Below are positions 60,592 through 64,000 of a stretch of 64,000 nt of DNA, in pieces. This DNA comes from Chlorohelix sp037138995 (GTDB lineage Bacteria > Chloroflexota > Chloroflexia > Chloroheliales > Chloroheliaceae). The translations under genes and the position numbers were made by a program. The DNA lies in contig NZ_JBAXHI010000003.1 in the NCBI RefSeq assembly GCF_037138995.1, positions 1 through 64,000 of the forward strand. The letters are read 5' to 3'. Within the stretch, counting starts at the first letter, position 1. Each line of letters begins with the position of its first letter. Under the pieces are notes generated by a model, which did no database searches, had not been told where the DNA came from, and saw nothing but the letters and a program-made list of their open reading frames with translations.

Positions 60592-62595
60592 GTGAACGAA
60601 GAGCGTCTTTTACGCTTGCTCGAAAAATTATCCCGCTATCTATCCAATTATCGCCAGCGCGCCGGACAACAACAAATGGCTGTTGCAACCGGAGCGGCGA
60701 TTGAAACTGGTAAGAGCCTTGTGGTAGAAGGTGGTACCGGGGTCGGCAAATCAATGGCGTATCTGCTACCCGCACTTATGGCGGTATCTGAAAAAGGCGC
60801 TCGCTCTTTAATTGCTACTAGCCACAAACCTTTGCAAGATCAGATTTCCAAAAAAGACGTTCCGGTTGTAGCTCAATTGCTTAAAGAAGAGGGTAAACGC
60901 CCAATCAAATGGGTCACTCTCAAAGGTTTAAGCAATTATTTTTGCTGGCATAGTGCCGATGAAGAGCAGGGCAAAATCGCGGTTGATCCGATTGCAGCTA
61001 AAGTTATTCGCTACGCTGCTGCTGCTTCGAGAAGCGAATTTAACGGTGATTTTGAAGAACTTCCCTTTGATGTGCCGCCTGATACCAGAGCGTTGCTGAG
61101 CGCTACCAGTGAAGATTGTCTGAGCAAAAAATGCCCACAATTCAGCCGTTGCTACGCTTTCAAAATGCGCGAAGAAGCTGAAGAAGCCGATGTAGTTATA
61201 ACCAATCATTCCCTGCTTACCCTTGATATTCAGAGCGAGGGCATGATTATTCCGGGTCAATATGCTTTCTATGTAATTGATGAAGGTCATAATTTTGAGG
61301 ATAATGCTACCAAAGCGAATGGCTTAACCGTAACGCTTGGCGCTTGTCGTCGTTTTCTAAATAGCGATGCGGTTAAAACTGCCACCAAAATAGCTACCGC
61401 TCGAATTGAAACTGCCCGCACTAACTACGAACGCTTGCAGCAAGCAATTATACAGCTATGGAGTTTACCCGCCGAGCAGAATCGTTTTAAGAGTTCGGGC
61501 GGTAATGAAGATGAAAACAAGCGCTTGCTAAAAACCGAAATGCCGTCTGGGTTAACGTTGGCAGATGATATCAAGGGTCTAGCGGCTTTAATCCGAGCCG
61601 TGCCTCCCAAAACTGATGAGGAAGGGGCGCGTTTGCAGCGTATGGCAAAACAAGGGCTATCGCTGGCGGAAAGGCTGGAGAAAATCTGCGCTATCGGCGA
61701 CCCTAATTTGGTGTATTACGCAGAAAGGCTCAGCTATAATCCGGTTGAACCCCGCCGCCGCTCTGATGCCGCTGCCTATGCCATCAATGCAATGCCAATT
61801 GATGTAAGTGGCTATCTTGAAAAATGGTTCAATGAAAATACGGTTATTGTTACCAGCGCTACGCTTTCAGACGGGCAGAACTTTGACTTTTTCAAGAAGC
61901 GGGTAGGGCTACACAACGCCGACACTTTGATTGTACCTAGTCCTTTTGATTATGCCGGAAGAGTCCGCCTGTTTTTCCCACGCACCGAAAATAACGGTGC
62001 AAACGGCGGCAAAACCTATGCCACGCTGACTGAGCAAATAGCCCAACTGATTAACACAGTTCCAGATGGGAGAATATTGGCGCTGTTTACCAGTTATGCT
62101 GCTCTGGATTATGTTTGGCGAAGGCTGAATGACCACGAAGAATTCCGCCTGAACCCACAACGCCCCCTTTTCCGGCAAGGGGAGTCGCAAATGCAGCGTA
62201 TAATCTCGAATTTTCAGGATACTTCTAACGGAGTTATATTCGGCACTCGCAGTTGGTGGCAAGGGGTAGATTTACCCGGAATGCGGCTTTTGATTATAGA
62301 TAAATTACCATTTCCCCAATTAAATGACCCCATTATTAACGCCCGCAATCAAGATATTGACACTCGCGGTGGTAGTAGCTTTAACGAATTTATGCTGCCG
62401 ATGGCGCTTATCACTTTTCGGCAGGGGGCAGGTCGGCTGATGCGACAGGAAAACGACCGGGGTGTGATAGTAGTTTGCGATGAGCGTATTGTGCGCCAGC
62501 GTTATGGAGCGCGTTTTATCAAGAGTCTGTCGGCTAATATCCCTGTGTTGGGTTCCATTAAAGACTTGCACCCTTTCCTTGAATCCTTCGATTAA
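60592..62595 (+). CDS. dinG: DinG/XPD-type ATP-dependent DNA helicase
   Basis: 667 residues from GTG with AAAGGTGA upstream. Superfamily 2 motifs: Walker A EGGTGVGKSMAYLLPALMA, DEAH-type VIDEGHNFEDN, motif III TSATLSDG, and C-terminal QGAGRLMR. Four cysteines for an XPD-type [4Fe-4S] cluster are visible (SNYFCWH, then EDCLSKKCPQFSRCYAF). It unwinds DNA 5' to 3' in repair or R-loop removal. No exonuclease domain is fused. Confidence 0.93.
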   Translation: MNEERLLRLLEKLSRYLSNYRQRAGQQQMAVATGAAIETGKSLVVEGGTGVGKSMAYLLPALMAVSEKGARSLIATSHKPLQDQISKKDVPVVAQLLKEEGKRPIKWVTLKGLSNYFCWHSADEEQGKIAVDPIAAKVIRYAAAASRSEFNGDFEELPFDVPPDTRALLSATSEDCLSKKCPQFSRCYAFKMREEAEEADVVITNHSLLTLDIQSEGMIIPGQYAFYVIDEGHNFEDNATKANGLTVTLGACRRFLNSDAVKTATKIATARIETARTNYERLQQAIIQLWSLPAEQNRFKSSGGNEDENKRLLKTEMPSGLTLADDIKGLAALIRAVPPKTDEEGARLQRMAKQGLSLAERLEKICAIGDPNLVYYAERLSYNPVEPRRRSDAAAYAINAMPIDVSGYLEKWFNENTVIVTSATLSDGQNFDFFKKRVGLHNADTLIVPSPFDYAGRVRLFFPRTENNGANGGKTYATLTEQIAQLINTVPDGRILALFTSYAALDYVWRRLNDHEEFRLNPQRPLFRQGESQMQRIISNFQDTSNGVIFGTRSWWQGVDLPGMRLLIIDKLPFPQLNDPIINARNQDIDTRGGSSFNEFMLPMALITFRQGAGRLMRQENDRGVIVVCDERIVRQRYGARFIKSLSANIPVLGSIKDLHPFLESFD

Positions 62596-62723
62596 GCACA
62601 ATTTCATACCAAACCATCGTAATCTTCCAACCATTTTTAATACAGGTTGGCGTTTTTGCGATTTTGCTGTTATTATTTAACCCACTGTTAAACAGAAAGT
62701 AAAATGCAACGGAGGAAGGTGTT

Positions 62724-63704
62724 TTGACGAAAACTGCTTTGATTACCGGTATTACCGGGCAGGATGGTAGTTACTTGGCTGAGTATCTGCTCGAAAAAGA
62801 TTACAAGGTTTACGGATTGTTGCGCCGTACCAGTATTATAATTGATGAGCGTATCCAGCACCTAATGAATCAAGTAGAGTTTCTGGATGGGGATTTGTTG
62901 GATCAACTCTCCCTTATAAGCGCGATTAAAACTTCCCAACCCGATGAGGTTTATAACCTTGCCGCACAATCATTTGTGCCTACAAGCTGGCAACAACCGG
63001 TGCTAACCGGGGAATATACCGCTATTGGTGTAACCAAAATGCTAGAAGCTTGTCGCTTTTCAGACAAGCCGGTACGTTTCTATCAGGCAAGCAGCAGCGA
63101 AATGTTTGGTAAAGTGGTGGAAGTGCCTCAAAAAGAAAGCACTCCTTTTTACCCCCGCTCGCCCTATGGTGTTAGCAAGGTTTATGGTCATTGGATTACC
63201 GTTAACTATCGCGAGAGTTACGATATGTATGCGGTGAGCGGCATCCTTTTCAATCATGAATCGCCAAGGCGCGGTCTTGAGTTCGTAACCAGAAAGATTA
63301 CCAATGGTGTAGCGCGTATCAAGCTGGGGTTGGACAAGAAACTATATCTGGGCAATTTGGAATCGCGGCGTGACTGGGGTTTTGCAGGAGATTACGTAAA
63401 GGCAATGTGGTTGATGCTACAGCAAGACGAGCCTGATGATTATGTAATCGCTACAGGCGAGACTCATTCAGTGCGTGAGTTTGTGGAACTTGCTTTTAGG
63501 CACGCCGGATTGCCGAATTGGGAAGACTATGTAGATATAAATCAGAAATTTATTCGCCCTGCCGAAGTTGATTTGTTAGTAGGCGACCCCTCCAAAGCAC
63601 ATGAGAAATTGGGCTGGAAGCCTGCCGTCACTTTTGAAGGTTTGGCGAAAATGATGGTAGAAGCCGATATTGCGCTATACAAAAACACTTTGGGCAAAGC
63701 TTAA
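62724..63704 (+). CDS. gmd: GDP-mannose 4,6-dehydratase
   Basis: 326 residues from TTG 62724, with GGAGG eight bases upstream. Extended SDR: ITGITGQDGSYLAEYLLEK binds NADP, SSSEMFGKV and the catalytic YGVSKVYGHW follow, then NHESPRRGLEFVTRKI and GNLESRRDWGFAGDYVKAMW typical of Gmd. It makes GDP-4-keto-6-deoxymannose for rhamnose or fucose-type sugars, fitting the glycosyltransferases in the window. Confidence 0.96.
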   Translation: MTKTALITGITGQDGSYLAEYLLEKDYKVYGLLRRTSIIIDERIQHLMNQVEFLDGDLLDQLSLISAIKTSQPDEVYNLAAQSFVPTSWQQPVLTGEYTAIGVTKMLEACRFSDKPVRFYQASSSEMFGKVVEVPQKESTPFYPRSPYGVSKVYGHWITVNYRESYDMYAVSGILFNHESPRRGLEFVTRKITNGVARIKLGLDKKLYLGNLESRRDWGFAGDYVKAMWLMLQQDEPDDYVIATGETHSVREFVELAFRHAGLPNWEDYVDINQKFIRPAEVDLLVGDPSKAHEKLGWKPAVTFEGLAKMMVEADIALYKNTLGKA

Positions 63705-63726
63705 CGAGTTATAGATAAAAAGCGAG

Positions 63727-63750
63727 GGTGGCGAAAGCCACCTTTTTTTT
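63727..63750 (+). terminator. Terminator of gmd
   Basis: GGTGGC, GAAA tetraloop, GCCACC and eight Ts, 22 bases after the gmd stop. Confidence 0.93.
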
Positions 63751-64000
63751 ATCGTTTTCTACGGAGTACCAACACAACGCTCAAGGTGATTGTGACCAGA
63801 GTAGCGGCTATCCCGGTGGCTGCTAGAACAATTAGCAGCGTGTTATTTGGCTCTGGATTTGCAGAAATCGCGCTGGTGGACGAATTGGAGATGGGGCTGC
63901 TTTTGGAAATATCAGGCAAGAATCCTACTGTGGGATTACCGATATTGCTGGTAGTAGGTACGGTAACAACTTCTATGGGGGTAATCGGGATACGTGTGGG
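63749..64000 (-). CDS. C-terminus of a membrane-anchored hypothetical protein (5' end outside window)
   Basis: An open frame enters at the right edge and ends with TAA at 63749-63751, giving 83 residues. The visible part is a Ser/Thr/Pro-rich spacer (VTVPTTSNIGNPTVG, ISKSSPISNSSTSAIS), a single hydrophobic helix (NTLLIVLAATGIAATLVTIT) and a basic stop-transfer RRKR at the end. This is the layout of a surface protein held by a C-terminal anchor, with the rest outside the cell. Its stop overlaps the gmd terminator. Confidence 0.75.
   Translation of the reverse strand, partial: PTRIPITPIEVVTVPTTSNIGNPTVGFLPDISKSSPISNSSTSAISANPEPNNTLLIVLAATGIAATLVTITLSVVLVLRRKR

Overview
The window looks like a chromosomal segment of a chlorosome-bearing phototrophic Chloroflexota. 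The strongest clue is a small gene at 25265-25510 whose 81-residue product aligns end to end with the chlorosome baseplate protein CsmA. It sits behind an ArsA/GET3-type ATPase of the kind found beside chlorosome genes in green bacteria, and ahead of two large paralogous proteins with PH-like N-terminal domains. The CsmA is very divergent and has no histidine. That would suit a deep lineage such as Candidatus Chloroheliales rather than a classical Chloroflexus, but the taxon is an inference. Housekeeping genes, frequent GTG/TTG starts, many ATGA/GTGA overlaps and LGFP-repeat secreted proteins also fit Chloroflexota. No rRNA, tRNA, insertion sequence or CRISPR array was seen.

Layout. 1-0.9 kb (minus): an unfinished Pro/Val repeat protein preceded by a 53-codon gene. 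1.0-7.5 kb (minus): one operon from a strong promoter at 7477-7505, encoding a membrane complex related to group 4 [NiFe] hydrogenases and complex I (large subunit, two antiporter-like subunits, a HyfE/NuoK-like subunit, small subunit), with radC at its end. 7.8-9.2 kb (plus): a small membrane protein and rnc. 9.2-12.8 kb (minus): acyl-CoA synthetase and a soluble GAF histidine kinase. 13-17 kb (minus): rplU-rpmA-rpmE-tdk and two glycosyltransferases from a consensus promoter with a leader hairpin. 17-23.4 kb: zinc-ribbon protein, GDPD, a FolD-like protein, purE, a B12-binding radical SAM enzyme, an esterase and a DMT exporter.

23.5-29.5 kb (plus): the chlorosome locus. 29.7-32.3 kb: a Liv-type lipoprotein and a CysS/MshC-family ligase. 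32.4-37.3 kb: nuoABCDEF from a consensus promoter; no nuoG-N follows. 37.5-41.6 kb: gpmI, an RmlC-like cupin, two hypothetical genes and uppP. 42-44 kb: dnaK behind a large nested RNA or DNA hairpin. 44-48 kb: dusB, birA, smpB and two Flp-type pilins. 48-53 kb: gltX, a Crp-family regulator with an extra N-terminal domain and an LGFP-repeat secreted protein. 53-58 kb: a GT9 glycosyltransferase, an SDR, an AAA+ ATPase and a zinc-finger protein. 58-64 kb: an 0.8-kb AT-rich stretch without genes, an MBL hydrolase, a DUF4388 protein, a DinG-type helicase, gmd and the C-terminus of a membrane-anchored protein.

Together the genes cover light-harvesting antenna structure, two electron-transfer or ion-pumping complexes (a conventional Nuo input half and an odd hydrogenase-like complex that has lost its small-subunit FeS ligands), envelope glycan synthesis and core translation. 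The points most worth following are the His-less CsmA with its PH-domain neighbours and the ligand-stripped hydrogenase-like complex.
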